Positions 23,814 through 32,993 of a stretch of 64,000 bases of DNA are shown piece by piece (within the stretch, counting starts at the first letter, position 1; every line of letters starts with the position of its first letter). The notes below the pieces were generated by a model. It had not been told where the DNA came from. It saw only the letters and a list, made by a program, of their open reading frames with translations, and did not search any database. A program made the position numbers and the translations under genes. Origin of the DNA: an uncultured Oligoflexia bacterium. Its GTDB lineage: Bacteria > Bdellovibrionota > Bacteriovoracia > Bacteriovoracales > Bacteriovoracaceae. The DNA lies in assembly GCA_937120495.1 (NCBI GenBank), contig CAKZJW010000003.1, forward strand, positions 1 to 64,000, written 5' to 3'.

Positions 23814-26312
23814 TTATCTTAAAGCTACTTTTAATACTTCATCAAAATGTTTTACGGGGTAGAATTTCATTCCCTTTCTATGTCTATCAGGAACTTCTTG
23901 TAAGTCTTTTTCGTTTTCAAAAGGAAGAATAATTTCTTTTATTCCAGCTCTTTTAGCTGCTAAGACTTTCTCTTTAATTCCACCAACCGGAAGAACTTTT
24001 CCAGTAAGACTTAACTCACCAGTCATTGCAACTTGTCCTCTAACTTTTTTATTTTTTGCTAAAGAATAAAATGCTAACGCCATTGTTATACCAGCACTTG
24101 GCCCATCTTTTGGAGTTGCTCCTGCAGGTAAGTGAAGGTGAACTTGGTGACTATCTAAATAATCTAACGATTCTTCTGCGCCTTTTTCACCTGCTTTTAC
24201 TTTCTTCTTCTTTTTAGATTTTTTATCGACTTCTAATTCGTCTTCTAACATTTTCTTTGCATAACTATAGGCGATGTTTGCTGATTCATTCATAACATCT
24301 CCCATTTGACCTGTGAGCTTTAGCCCTTTTCCTTTAAGTGGAAGAGTCTCTATAAATAGAATATCTCCACCAAAAGCTGTCCAAGCAAGGCCTGTTACAA
24401 CTCCAGGGTTTAGAGGCTTTTGAGCAAGGTCACTTGAAAATCTTTTAGGACCTAATATTGCTTCAAGATCTTTTGGAGCTGGAGAAAATTTCTTTGCTCT
24501 TTTGGCTGTTACTTTTACAAGAGCTGCGTGACGACAAAGTTTTGCAACAAATTGTTCCATTCTACGAACACCTGGTTCTCTGGAATAGTCTTGGATTAAA
24601 GCTTTAAGCGTTGTAGCTGTAAGACCAAAATCTTTAGTCGTCATTCCATGCTTTTTAAGTTGCTTTGGAATAACCCATTTCGTTGCGATACTTACTTTTT
24701 CTTCAAGAGTATATCCACTAACCTCTATAAGCTCCATTCTATCTAAAAGAGCTTCAGGTATTTCTCCAATATAGTTTGCTGTCGCAATAAATAAAACTTT
24801 TGAAAGGTCATACGGCACATCTAAATAGTTATCTATAAACGTTCTATTTTGTTCTGGATCTAAAACTTCAAGAAGAGCACTTGCTGGATCTCCTTGATAC
24901 GATTTTCCAAGCTTATCAATTTCATCAAGCATAATAATAGGGTTATTAACTTCTACTCTTTTCATTGCTTGAATTAATTTTCCTGGCATCGCTCCAACAT
25001 AAGTTCTTCTATGACCCTTAATCTCTGCTTCATCTCTCATTCCACCAAGACTAAATCGGTAAAACTTTCTGCCAAGTGCATTTGCAATACTGTGACCAAG
25101 AGATGTTTTACCAACACCTGGAGGCCCCGCAAGACAGAGAATTGTTCCATCATATTCTGGTTTTAACTTTCTAACGGCCAAGAATTCTAAGATTCTCTCT
25201 TTGGCTTTTTCAAGCCCATAATGATCTTTTTCAAGCATTTTTTTTGCCGAAGGAATATCTGAACTCTCTTCCGATTCTTCATTCCATGGAAGAGTAGTCA
25301 TCCAATTTAAATATGTTCTCGTTATATTATATTCTGGTGAAGAATCAGGAATTGAATCTAATCTTTCAATCTCCTCTAAAGCTGATTTTTTAGCTTCCTC
25401 AGGGAGTCCTTTTTCCTCAATTAGTTCCTTAAACTTTTTAATGTCTTTTGATTTTTCATCTTCATCCATTCCTAGTTCGGAGCGAATTACTTTTAGCTGC
25501 TCTCTTAAGAAATACTCTCTTTGGTACTTATTAACTTTATCGTTTACTTCATCAGTGATCTTCTTTTGAATATCTGCAACGTCTTTTTCTCGTTTTAAAT
25601 AAACTAAAAGCTTTGCAAATCTTTTCTTCACGACAAGAGTTTCAAGGAAGTCTTGAGCTTCAGGAACATCTAAAGATAATGCAAATGCAACTAGGTCTGC
25701 TAATGATCCAGGAGAAGGGGAATTAAGCATAGCAAGCTTCATTTCTTCATTAAAATATGGATTAATTTCACTAAGTTTTTTTACTTGGTTAATAACTGAC
25801 CTTGTATATGCGTCGAGTTCTTCATCTGCTTCATGAACATCTTCAAATACATTTGTTTTAACAACAAGAAGAGGAGCTTCTTCTAAAAACTTAGATATTC
25901 TAAACCTTTTTAATCCATGAACAAGAAGATTCACAGATCCATCTGGTAGTTTTAATTTTTTTACGACCTTACAAAGAACTCCAACTCGATATATATCTTT
26001 ACTTGTTAAATCATTAATTTCTTCATCGTATGCTTCCATTTCATACTCACCAACGTCTTCATCATCTTCTTCTTCTGATGTAACGTACTCCTGGTTTTCT
26101 TTAAACTTAACAAGGTTAAGGGCAACATATCCAGTTTTTCCAACTTGCTCATCAAGCTCTGGAGTAAACTTTTCTTGGCTTAAAATTATCGGTGCAATCA
26201 TTCCCGGAAAGATTGGACTATTTACAATCGGTATTACTACAACTTGCTCTGGGAGAGATACTGCAATATCAATGTCTTCATTAATTTTTATATTATCTTC
26301 TTTTTTTGGCAT
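23814..26312 (-). CDS. lon: ATP-dependent protease Lon (LonA)
   Basis: Degrades misfolded and regulatory proteins in the cytosol. Order: N-terminal substrate domain (VVVIPIVNSPIFPGMIAPII onward) with an acidic insert EEEDDEDVGEYEME; AAA+ module with Walker A GPPGVGKTS and GHRRTYVGAMPG; protease domain with catalytic Ser (about 739) in PKDGPSAG and Lys (about 780) in GGIKEKVLAA. A ~20-residue Lys-rich insert (DKKSKKKKKVKAGEKGAEE) sits just before the protease domain, not seen in typical Lon. ATG at 26312 has AAGGA upstream and clears the previous stop; an in-frame start at 26339 would overlap it. 832 residues. Confidence 0.97.
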   Translation of the reverse strand: MPKKEDNIKINEDIDIAVSLPEQVVVIPIVNSPIFPGMIAPIILSQEKFTPELDEQVGKTGYVALNLVKFKENQEYVTSEEEDDEDVGEYEMEAYDEEINDLTSKDIYRVGVLCKVVKKLKLPDGSVNLLVHGLKRFRISKFLEEAPLLVVKTNVFEDVHEADEELDAYTRSVINQVKKLSEINPYFNEEMKLAMLNSPSPGSLADLVAFALSLDVPEAQDFLETLVVKKRFAKLLVYLKREKDVADIQKKITDEVNDKVNKYQREYFLREQLKVIRSELGMDEDEKSKDIKKFKELIEEKGLPEEAKKSALEEIERLDSIPDSSPEYNITRTYLNWMTTLPWNEESEESSDIPSAKKMLEKDHYGLEKAKERILEFLAVRKLKPEYDGTILCLAGPPGVGKTSLGHSIANALGRKFYRFSLGGMRDEAEIKGHRRTYVGAMPGKLIQAMKRVEVNNPIIMLDEIDKLGKSYQGDPASALLEVLDPEQNRTFIDNYLDVPYDLSKVLFIATANYIGEIPEALLDRMELIEVSGYTLEEKVSIATKWVIPKQLKKHGMTTKDFGLTATTLKALIQDYSREPGVRRMEQFVAKLCRHAALVKVTAKRAKKFSPAPKDLEAILGPKRFSSDLAQKPLNPGVVTGLAWTAFGGDILFIETLPLKGKGLKLTGQMGDVMNESANIAYSYAKKMLEDELEVDKKSKKKKKVKAGEKGAEESLDYLDSHQVHLHLPAGATPKDGPSAGITMALAFYSLAKNKKVRGQVAMTGELSLTGKVLPVGGIKEKVLAAKRAGIKEIILPFENEKDLQEVPDRHRKGMKFYPVKHFDEVLKVALR

Positions 26313-26322
26313 TTTATTTTCC

Positions 26323-26796
26323 TTATTTTTGGATATCAATAACTAGTCGACCAGGGTTACTAAGATAAAAAATATCATAGCTCACTTTTCCATCAAGATT
26401 TAATTCAATGCTTACCTGATCTTTATCAATCGTAAAAAAATCTACTGATTTAACAAATTTAATTTTCGAGATAGAGTTCATTTTTTTATTAAAACTTGTA
26501 TTAAAAAAATCTAAGTAAATTTTCTTTTTCTCTTTTGAAATATGGCCATAAAGGTTTGGTGGGTTCATACCTTCAAAGTCAAATACAACTCTTTCATATC
26601 CCCTAGATTTAAAATATGAATTTCTAAGTCCCTTTAAATGGTTTGTACCTTTCATACTATCAATATGAAAAACGCCTTTATCCAAAAAGATTGATCGTTT
26701 TTTAGAAGAAATTTTCCAAATTCGTTGTGAGTTTAAATTTTGTGCATAAATGTTAAAAACAAAACACATGCTAAAAATTAAAGCGATTGATTTCAT
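26323..26796 (-). CDS. Secreted AMIN-domain protein
   Basis: A 157-residue periplasmic protein: signal peptide MKSIALIFSMCFVFNIYAQ, then an AMIN-type beta domain ending in KVSYDIFYLSNPGRLVIDI, the usual closing strand of AMIN domains, which bind peptidoglycan or recruit envelope machines such as secretins and amidases. The middle carries GYERVVFDFEGMNPPNLYGH. It lacks an enzymatic domain, so it may be an adaptor. A purine-rich site (AGGGAAAAGG) lies before the ATG. lon follows 10 bases after its stop, so both are likely one transcript, an unexpected pairing. Confidence 0.8.
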   Translation of the reverse strand: MKSIALIFSMCFVFNIYAQNLNSQRIWKISSKKRSIFLDKGVFHIDSMKGTNHLKGLRNSYFKSRGYERVVFDFEGMNPPNLYGHISKEKKKIYLDFFNTSFNKKMNSISKIKFVKSVDFFTIDKDQVSIELNLDGKVSYDIFYLSNPGRLVIDIQK

Positions 26797-26827
26797 GACC
26801 TTTTCCCTGGTTATTAATTATCGATTA

Positions 26828-26856
26828 ATTTTATAGAAAAATAAGGACTTAGACAA
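26828..26856 (-). promoter_or_regulatory. Candidate promoter of the AMIN-protein/lon unit
   Basis: On the minus strand TTGTCT (26856-26851) and TAAAAT (26833-26828) are 17 bases apart, about 32 bases before the ATG at 26796. It overlaps the end of the matrixin gene. Confidence 0.5.
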
Positions 26857-28594
26857 AGAAATCGAATGATTTTCTTTGAGAAAAAGCAGTTAGCGACATG
26901 AAAAGGATTCCTAGGATAAAACTCATAAAGCCTCCTCCAGATCCTCCATTATCATCAATATCAATTGTTCCACATGTCATTGCCTGAGGTGCTTCATCAT
27001 TCTCTCCAAAGTTTCCACTAGAAACGACAGAAGAGTTAGCGTTTGTCTGTCTTGTAATATTAGACTCTAGGCATAAATTATTATCTGAGTAAGGCGCAGA
27101 GTTCTTTGTAAATGTCTCAAAAATACCCGAGTTATTTACTTTCTTAAGGTTGATAATTACTGCATACGTAGAATTCTCATTAGCCATCACATCTATATTT
27201 GCGAATAGTTCGTTTGCACTACTTCTTGCCGTTTCATAGGGGTCAATTAAAAGCGTAAACATATTTAAAGAAGGATTTGGCGACAATGAAACAGAATGGT
27301 TATTATTTGGATTTATTCTTCCAAGAGAATTAAAGCTTGGAAAATCTAAACTATTAATTCCCCCATTGGAAGTTAAACGAGAAACAGCAGAAAAGTTAGA
27401 CCCAATTTCAGATGTTAAAATTTGTATATCAAGTACATAGTCAGCTGGATTTATTTGAAGGTTTGATAGATCAATTTCTAATTCATCTTTTAGATTTGTA
27501 ATATTATTACTAATCTCATCATTAGAGAAATATCCCGTAAAAACTTGTGGCCCCTCTCTCATATCCACACTAAAAGTATTTCTAACCGACTTTGTTTTAT
27601 TTAAGAGATATTCAGTATTCAAGTTTTCATCACATCTAATTGATACGGTACCAATTTCTGAATTAGGTTTAATTACCTGAGGATAGCTTTTATTTCTTCC
27701 TCCACATTTTTGAAAAAAACTTGGAACGTAAGATTTTGAATTACAATATTTTGTTTGCACTGAAGCGTAGTAGCTTGGCAAGTGATTTATATCTCTAGGA
27801 GGTAATACATAAATTAAAAACGAGTCACTAGTATCTAGATTGTTTATTTTAAAAGATCCATCCTCTTCCGATAGAACTCCACTTGCTACCTTACCTGTTT
27901 TAACAGATATTGCCTGAACTTGAGCACCAAATATACCGATATCACTTCCACCTGCGACTCTCCCAGAAATGGATGCCCCTTGATTTGAAGAGTAAAGATC
28001 GTTTAGTCCCGCGATATCATCTGAATGAGGTGTTAACTGACCTTTAAAAACACTATACACCATTGTCGATTCAGGAACATCTGAATGTCCAAGGCCTAAA
28101 AAGTGTCCTACTTCATGAGATAATACATCACCTAAATACACTTTATTATCTTCTGTACCCGATTCATTCGATACAAATTTATTTTGTGTGCTGAATGAAT
28201 CATTTATCAAAATACTCGCATTATAAATTTCTCCAGTTCGTGCAGAATGATTAACTCTTGTTACAGCTAAAACGCCAGAGCCAAAGTATGCTGGGTTACT
28301 AGAGAATTTAACTTTATTTGTCGATGGATTTGAATAAAGACTATCATCAGGGAATAGAGAAATATTTTTTCCTGAAAAGTGTGGTTTCCACTTTGAAAAT
28401 GCTCTTTCAATAATTGAATAAGCTTGGCTTTCTGTTAGATTTGAATTTGATTGATTACTTAAACTAGGATTAATAAATACTTCTACCGTACTTTTTCGCC
28501 AAGATAACTTTTGCTCAGATTCACTCTTTGTAATTACAAATCCAAATGAAAATTTAGTTAAAAGAAGAGCAAAAAGAATCAGGGATATTTTCAT
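26849..28594 (-). CDS. Secreted matrixin-type zinc metalloprotease
   Basis: A 581-residue secreted protease of the metzincin clan. After the signal peptide MKISLILFALLLTKFSFGF, the catalytic domain has HEVGHFLGLGHSD (His160, Glu161, His164, His170) and a Met-turn STMVY at about Met178, as in matrixins. About 205-310 is a carboxypeptidase-regulatory/Ig-like region (SISGRVAGGSDIGIFGAQV). The rest is beta-rich and unassigned. The C-terminus, CGTIDIDDNGGSGGGF then a hydrophobic helix and RK, looks like a GlyGly-CTERM-type sorting tail. Its GTG/ATG overlaps the partner gene stop by 4 bases. Likely degrades host or environmental protein. Confidence 0.88.
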   Translation of the reverse strand: MKISLILFALLLTKFSFGFVITKSESEQKLSWRKSTVEVFINPSLSNQSNSNLTESQAYSIIERAFSKWKPHFSGKNISLFPDDSLYSNPSTNKVKFSSNPAYFGSGVLAVTRVNHSARTGEIYNASILINDSFSTQNKFVSNESGTEDNKVYLGDVLSHEVGHFLGLGHSDVPESTMVYSVFKGQLTPHSDDIAGLNDLYSSNQGASISGRVAGGSDIGIFGAQVQAISVKTGKVASGVLSEEDGSFKINNLDTSDSFLIYVLPPRDINHLPSYYASVQTKYCNSKSYVPSFFQKCGGRNKSYPQVIKPNSEIGTVSIRCDENLNTEYLLNKTKSVRNTFSVDMREGPQVFTGYFSNDEISNNITNLKDELEIDLSNLQINPADYVLDIQILTSEIGSNFSAVSRLTSNGGINSLDFPSFNSLGRINPNNNHSVSLSPNPSLNMFTLLIDPYETARSSANELFANIDVMANENSTYAVIINLKKVNNSGIFETFTKNSAPYSDNNLCLESNITRQTNANSSVVSSGNFGENDEAPQAMTCGTIDIDDNGGSGGGFMSFILGILFMSLTAFSQRKSFDFFV

Positions 28595-29289
28595 TCCGAG
28601 CTTCTTTTCTTTAAGAAAGTATATGTAAATCCAAGAATTCCTAACATTATAATAATCCAGAAAGTTGAATCCTTTGTTTCTTTTTCTTTTTGTTCAAAAG
28701 TTTTAACTGAAGCAATAGATCTTCCTTTCCTTGTTTTAACATGCAAAGAATGTTTTTCAACTTGCATTTCATATTTGTCTTTTGTTCTAATTTGAATCTT
28801 AGTATTTTTAATTCTTGAAACTAATCTATAAAAAGAATCAAGTGGTATTTGACCAGCCTTCGGATGTGCTGGAAAGATAGAGTTAACCAATACATTTGAA
28901 GCCCCATACTTGCGAATCCAAAATTTACCTAATCCTAAATTCAAAACCCAGTTTTTATTTTCGTGTTCTTTAAGTAATAGAACTACTTTTTCACCCATTT
29001 TAAATTTTGGAGAACCACTTACTACTTGTACATTATCTCCAACACTTCCACCTGGAACATAAATGCTTAAATGATATGCTTCAGGCTTCACACCAATCCA
29101 CTTATCTGTACGAATAAATACTCTTCGAGCTATATTTCCATCAGGCATCTCTACGGCTAGAGAGTTTATTACTTCACCCTCAACCATTCCTGAGGATTCA
29201 TGAATTTGCTTTTTAATTGAAACTGGTACAAAAGTTGTTGAAAATACATTTGTACAGAGTAAGCTGAATAAAATTAGATACTTGGCCAT
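28591..29289 (-). CDS. Envelope protein partner of the matrixin, signal peptide and C-terminal anchor
   Basis: A 232-residue protein with signal peptide MAKYLILFSLLCTNVFS and a C-terminal membrane helix plus basic end (FWIIIMLGILGFTYTFLKKR). Between them is a beta-rich domain with MVEGEVINSLAVEMPDG, IYVPGGSVGDNVQVVSGSPK and GEKVVLLLKEHENKNWVLN. I recall similar domains next to matrixin genes in delta-group genomes but do not know a function. The 4-base overlap with the matrixin start shows tight coupling; it could be a chaperone, inhibitor or anchor for the protease. AGGA precedes the ATG. Confidence 0.78.
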   Translation of the reverse strand: MAKYLILFSLLCTNVFSTTFVPVSIKKQIHESSGMVEGEVINSLAVEMPDGNIARRVFIRTDKWIGVKPEAYHLSIYVPGGSVGDNVQVVSGSPKFKMGEKVVLLLKEHENKNWVLNLGLGKFWIRKYGASNVLVNSIFPAHPKAGQIPLDSFYRLVSRIKNTKIQIRTKDKYEMQVEKHSLHVKTRKGRSIASVKTFEQKEKETKDSTFWIIIMLGILGFTYTFLKKRSSE

Positions 29290-29312
29290 AAAAATCCTAT
29301 AAATTATTTCAA

Positions 29313-29342
29313 TCTATAGTTCTTTTCGGCAGAAAATCTCAA
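29313..29342 (-). promoter_or_regulatory. Candidate promoter of the matrixin operon
   Basis: TTGAGA (29342-29337) and TATAGA (29318-29313) on the minus strand are 18 bases apart, 24 bases before the ATG at 29289. Confidence 0.5.
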
Positions 29343-29358
29343 TACTTGAGCTAAAAGT

Positions 29359-31935
29359 TCAGCTAAACACAATTAAGTTAGTAGCGACTTCTTTAAAAAT
29401 TTTATTTTTATCAATTACAACAACTGTATTTCCAAGCTCAACAAGGGATTTTAAAAACTCACACATGGCCACAAGCTCTACTGTTGATAAACCAAAAGAG
29501 ACATTTTCAATTATAATTAATGTGCTCTCAACTTTACTTTGAAGTTTTGATAGAAGATAAAGCCTCTGCTTCTCTCCCCCAGACAAGGATTTAACAGGTC
29601 TATCTAAGGATAAGTAATCTATTTTGAGAGTCTTCATATACTCAATAATTCTTCTGTACTTAGGAGTTAGGCTAATCTTTGAAAAGACTTGATTAACAGG
29701 AAGGTTATAGGATTCGGAAACAGTCATTTCACCATCAGATAGCTGTGAATAAAGATCTTTAATTTTTTTACCATTACAATCTTCACATTTTAAAACAATA
29801 TCTTCTAAAAATTGCATTTCAACAACTGTTACCCCCTTACCTTCACAGGTAGGGCAACGACCCAAGTCCGAGTTTGAAGACAGATGACCATCTTTTAAAT
29901 TCATGGATTTTGCATATGGTGTTTTTAGAAAATGTTTTCTAACAATTGCAAATAATCCTGTCATACTTCCAACCGTAGACCTGCTCGAATATCGATTTAT
30001 ATTCGCATCAACTACCATTACATCTTGTATTGTATTTGGAATTTTAACTTTCGAAAAATCTCCAATAGGTATATTTAAAATCGGCTTTTCTACATGTTTT
30101 AAGATTTCTTGAGCAACTGTATTAACTAATACAGAACTTTTTCCAGACCCCGAGTCACCGATAGCTAGACTCAATTCATTAACAGGTATTTCTATAGTTG
30201 AAAACTTTCGACCATACAAAGAGGGATTTTCAAATTTAATATATTTTCGTTTTTTTAAATCAAAACTCAGTGGTTGTAATTTTTTTCTATTTGATTTCGT
30301 ATCTTTATATTTACCTGCATATAAAACCTCTCCACCTTCTTTTCCAGATTTTGGTCCCATCTCTATAAAATAATCAGAAGACTTATGAAAGAATTCACTA
30401 TGCTCTACCAAAAGAACAGAGTTTCCTTGTGTAATAAGATGTTTAAAACTTGTAAGTAGTATTTTACTTTCTTTTAAGCTCAACCCCAGACTTGGTTCAT
30501 CAAATATAAACAAAGCACCTGTTCCTTCATAGGATAAATACTTCAGTAAAAGTAAGCGTTGGTACTCACCAGCAGAAACGGTCTTAACCTTTCTAGTTAA
30601 ATTTAAATGACCAAGGCCAATACCTAAGGCTGTTTTTAAAATTTTAATTGTTTTATCTAAAAGCTTGAGGCTCGACTTATTTGAATCGAGTAAATGTTCT
30701 CTATTCTTTTCAAAATAATTCAATAACTTCTCAACGGTAAAATCCCAGATATCCAGATATGATATTTTGTCTTTAAAGATAAAATGATTATGTGAAATTT
30801 TATTTACGCGTGAACCATTACAAGTTTCGCAGAGAATATCTTTTTGAATACTGCGAATAAAAATTCGAACAGGTGCTTTATATTTCTTACTTTCTAAGTA
30901 TTTAAATAATTCGTTATATCCACAATACTCATTTTTTCCTTCAAAGAGTATTTGAAAAAACTTCTTCGGAAGCTTTGATAGAGGCTTATTGAGAGAGATC
31001 TTTTCTCTTTTCATTACCTTTTCAAGGTCTTCAATAATTCCACTAAAACGCTTGGACATTAATAACTTTGCGCCACCTTCATTAACAGACAAGTCCATAT
31101 TAAGAACTTTATTATCGTCATACTCAAGCCTTGCTCCAAAGCCATTACAATCGGAACATGCACCAAGAGCATTATAAGGCGAGAAATGGCTCATGTTCTT
31201 TAACTTAGATGATTCAAAGTCACCCTTTGGACATTTTAAATTCGAATCAAGTTTAATTTCTTGAAATTTTTCTGATTCGGATTCAAGCACGTAAAGTGGA
31301 AGATTTAAATCTTTATAAGCTTTTAATTTTTCTTCCAACTTCGAGAGGTTTTTCTTCCTAATTCTTAAAAGTTCCCAGTATTCATGATCCTTATCAAAGT
31401 CTTCTACATTCAACTCAGGACTTAACGACCTTGATGGAAATGGAGAATCTTTAAGATAAGTTATAAAATTCTCTTTGGTTGTAAAAAAGTATAAAATACT
31501 TTTTTCGTCTAACTTAAATTTATCACTAACAAATTGTTCTATGCTTGAGGACTCTAATTCTAAAAAATGGTTTGGACATTTTGCAACAGAATGATTTGCA
31601 TATAAATTTTGAAGCTGCTCAGTAAGATTCATTAAATCAGAAACAACACTTCGAGCACCTATTACGGGGTTAACTTGAGGCAGTCCAAATACTGGCAAGA
31701 CAGGTTCTATGAGATCGACATCAACAGGAGCTGGCCTTTCACTAAAAAATTTTAAATAAGTAGGAAAAGAATTTAAAAATCTTCTTTTAGATTCGGTAAA
31801 AATTGTGTGAAAAGCTAAAGAAGTTTTTCCCGATCCACTAGGACCAGCGATACAGACAATCTTATTTAGTGGAATTTCAATATCTATATTTTTTAGATTA
31901 TTTACTCTCGCACCACAAATTTTTATCTTTTCCAT
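29359..31935 (-). CDS. Divergent UvrA-like ABC ATPase with degenerate second site
   Basis: An 858-residue UvrA homologue (usual UvrA about 940). First NBD intact: Walker A GPSGSGKTS (31-39), signature VSAGEYQR (453-460), Walker B LFIFDEPSLGLS, H-loop VEHSEF. Second NBD keeps Walker A GDSGSGKSS (593-601) and signature SLSGGEKQR (783-791), but Walker B reads LIIIENVSFGLS (Asp to Glu, catalytic Glu to Asn) and the H-loop reads IDKNKIF (no His). The second zinc module is complete (C694, C697, C717, C720); the first has lost a Cys (CPKGD). The C-terminal tail is short. It is probably a paralogue, not the main excision-repair UvrA. Single gene. Confidence 0.88.
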   Translation of the reverse strand: MEKIKICGARVNNLKNIDIEIPLNKIVCIAGPSGSGKTSLAFHTIFTESKRRFLNSFPTYLKFFSERPAPVDVDLIEPVLPVFGLPQVNPVIGARSVVSDLMNLTEQLQNLYANHSVAKCPNHFLELESSSIEQFVSDKFKLDEKSILYFFTTKENFITYLKDSPFPSRSLSPELNVEDFDKDHEYWELLRIRKKNLSKLEEKLKAYKDLNLPLYVLESESEKFQEIKLDSNLKCPKGDFESSKLKNMSHFSPYNALGACSDCNGFGARLEYDDNKVLNMDLSVNEGGAKLLMSKRFSGIIEDLEKVMKREKISLNKPLSKLPKKFFQILFEGKNEYCGYNELFKYLESKKYKAPVRIFIRSIQKDILCETCNGSRVNKISHNHFIFKDKISYLDIWDFTVEKLLNYFEKNREHLLDSNKSSLKLLDKTIKILKTALGIGLGHLNLTRKVKTVSAGEYQRLLLLKYLSYEGTGALFIFDEPSLGLSLKESKILLTSFKHLITQGNSVLLVEHSEFFHKSSDYFIEMGPKSGKEGGEVLYAGKYKDTKSNRKKLQPLSFDLKKRKYIKFENPSLYGRKFSTIEIPVNELSLAIGDSGSGKSSVLVNTVAQEILKHVEKPILNIPIGDFSKVKIPNTIQDVMVVDANINRYSSRSTVGSMTGLFAIVRKHFLKTPYAKSMNLKDGHLSSNSDLGRCPTCEGKGVTVVEMQFLEDIVLKCEDCNGKKIKDLYSQLSDGEMTVSESYNLPVNQVFSKISLTPKYRRIIEYMKTLKIDYLSLDRPVKSLSGGEKQRLYLLSKLQSKVESTLIIIENVSFGLSTVELVAMCEFLKSLVELGNTVVVIDKNKIFKEVATNLIVFS

Positions 31936-31951
31936 AACTTCACTTTAAAAT

Positions 31952-31980
31952 AAAAAAGGCCCGCATAAAGCAGGCCCTTT
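31952..31980 (-). terminator. Intrinsic terminator of rplM-rpsI
   Basis: On the minus strand GGCCTGC (31976-31970) pairs with GCGGGCC (31964-31958, one G-T pair) around a 5-base loop, followed by six Ts. Confidence 0.85.
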
Positions 31981-32007
31981 GTAATATATAAGACGTTGTC
32001 TGTAATA

Positions 32008-32409
32008 TTAACGTTTCGAGAACTGGTAAGATTTTCTGGCACCAGCTAAACCTGGTTTCTTTCTCTCTACCTTTCTTGCATCTCTTGTTAAGAATCCTGC
32101 TGCTTTAAGTGCTGCTCTATCCGATGGATTAAGCGTAGTTAATGCTCTAGAAATTCCTAATCTTATTGCTCCTGCTTGACCTGTAACTCCACCACCTTTA
32201 ACGTTGATGTTTAAGTCATACTTGTCACCATTTTCTAAAAGTTTAAATGGTTGCTCAACAATATATCTTGTAGTTGCTATTGGAAAATACTCAGTAAAAT
32301 CTCTTTTGTTGATAGTGATTTTTCCAGTACCTTTAGCAACGTATACTCTTGCAATTGAAGCTTTTCTTCTTCCAACTGATTGTGTCTCGTAAGCTTTTCC
32401 CTTTGCCAT
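32008..32409 (-). CDS. rpsI: 30S ribosomal protein S9
   Basis: Small-subunit ribosomal protein, 133 residues. It has the standard start ([18 protein letters not shown]), the [21 protein letters not shown] core and the basic tail [10 protein letters not shown] that reaches the P-site tRNA. It lies three bases after rplM, as in almost all bacteria, and is followed by a terminator. Confidence 0.99.
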   Translation of the reverse strand: MAKGKAYETQSVGRRKASIARVYVAKGTGKITINKRDFTEYFPIATTRYIVEQPFKLLENGDKYDLNINVKGGGVTGQAGAIRLGISRALTTLNPSDRAALKAAGFLTRDARKVERKKPGLAGARKSYQFSKR

Positions 32410-32412
32410 GAT

Positions 32413-32856
32413 CTATCCTTTAACCTTAAATTCTTCTGGTTTTTGAGCTTCGTGAGTGTGAGCATCTCCAACAAATACTTTTAGTTTTGTTAATTGCTTA
32501 CGCCCAAGGCTTGTTTTAGGTAACATACCTTTAACAGCTTCCATTACGATTAGCTCAGGGTGTTTTTCTAATTGAACTTTTGCAGTTCTTGTTTTTAATC
32601 CACCGATATGACCTGTATGCCAGTGATACTCTTTAGCAGCCCACTTGTTTCCAGTGAACTTAACTTTCTCACAGTTTGTGATAACAACGAAGTCACCACA
32701 TTCTTGGTTAGGTGTAAAAGTTGGCTTGTGCTTTCCTCTTAAAAGGAGTGCAACTTCAGACGCTAAACGTCCTACAACTACATCTTGTGCATCAATTATC
32801 CACCACTTTTTATCGATATCCCCTGCTTTGAGAGAAAATGACTTTTGCGTATACAT
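32413..32856 (-). CDS. rplM: 50S ribosomal protein L13
   Basis: Large-subunit ribosomal protein, 147 residues, early assembly protein. The core WWIIDAQDVVVGRLASEVAL, GDFVVITNCEKVKFTGNK and VKGMLPKTSLGRKQL are typical. AAGGA lies 6 bases before the ATG. First gene of the rplM-rpsI operon with a near-consensus promoter upstream. Confidence 0.99.
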   Translation of the reverse strand: MYTQKSFSLKAGDIDKKWWIIDAQDVVVGRLASEVALLLRGKHKPTFTPNQECGDFVVITNCEKVKFTGNKWAAKEYHWHTGHIGGLKTRTAKVQLEKHPELIVMEAVKGMLPKTSLGRKQLTKLKVFVGDAHTHEAQKPEEFKVKG

Positions 32857-32899
32857 AAGTAATCCTTGTAAAAATTAATAATAAATAAAATTCCCGCAC

Positions 32900-32929
32900 T
32901 ATATACGGCCCAGCGTCACAAAATGTCAA
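32900..32929 (-). promoter_or_regulatory. Sigma70-type promoter of rplM-rpsI
   Basis: TTGACA (32929-32924) and TATATA (32905-32900) on the minus strand are 18 bases apart, 43 bases before the rplM ATG; a strong promoter as expected for ribosomal genes. Confidence 0.7.
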
Positions 32930-32993
32930 AACAAATTCACTAACTGGGTACCAAACCAGTATTATTGCTCAAATGCGGTTTCTTTTAACGGGT

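Noticed and set aside
32941..32960. ACTGG...CCAGT hairpin after the TamA-like gene
   Set aside because: Only a 5-base stem and no T-run on either strand, so not reported as a terminator.
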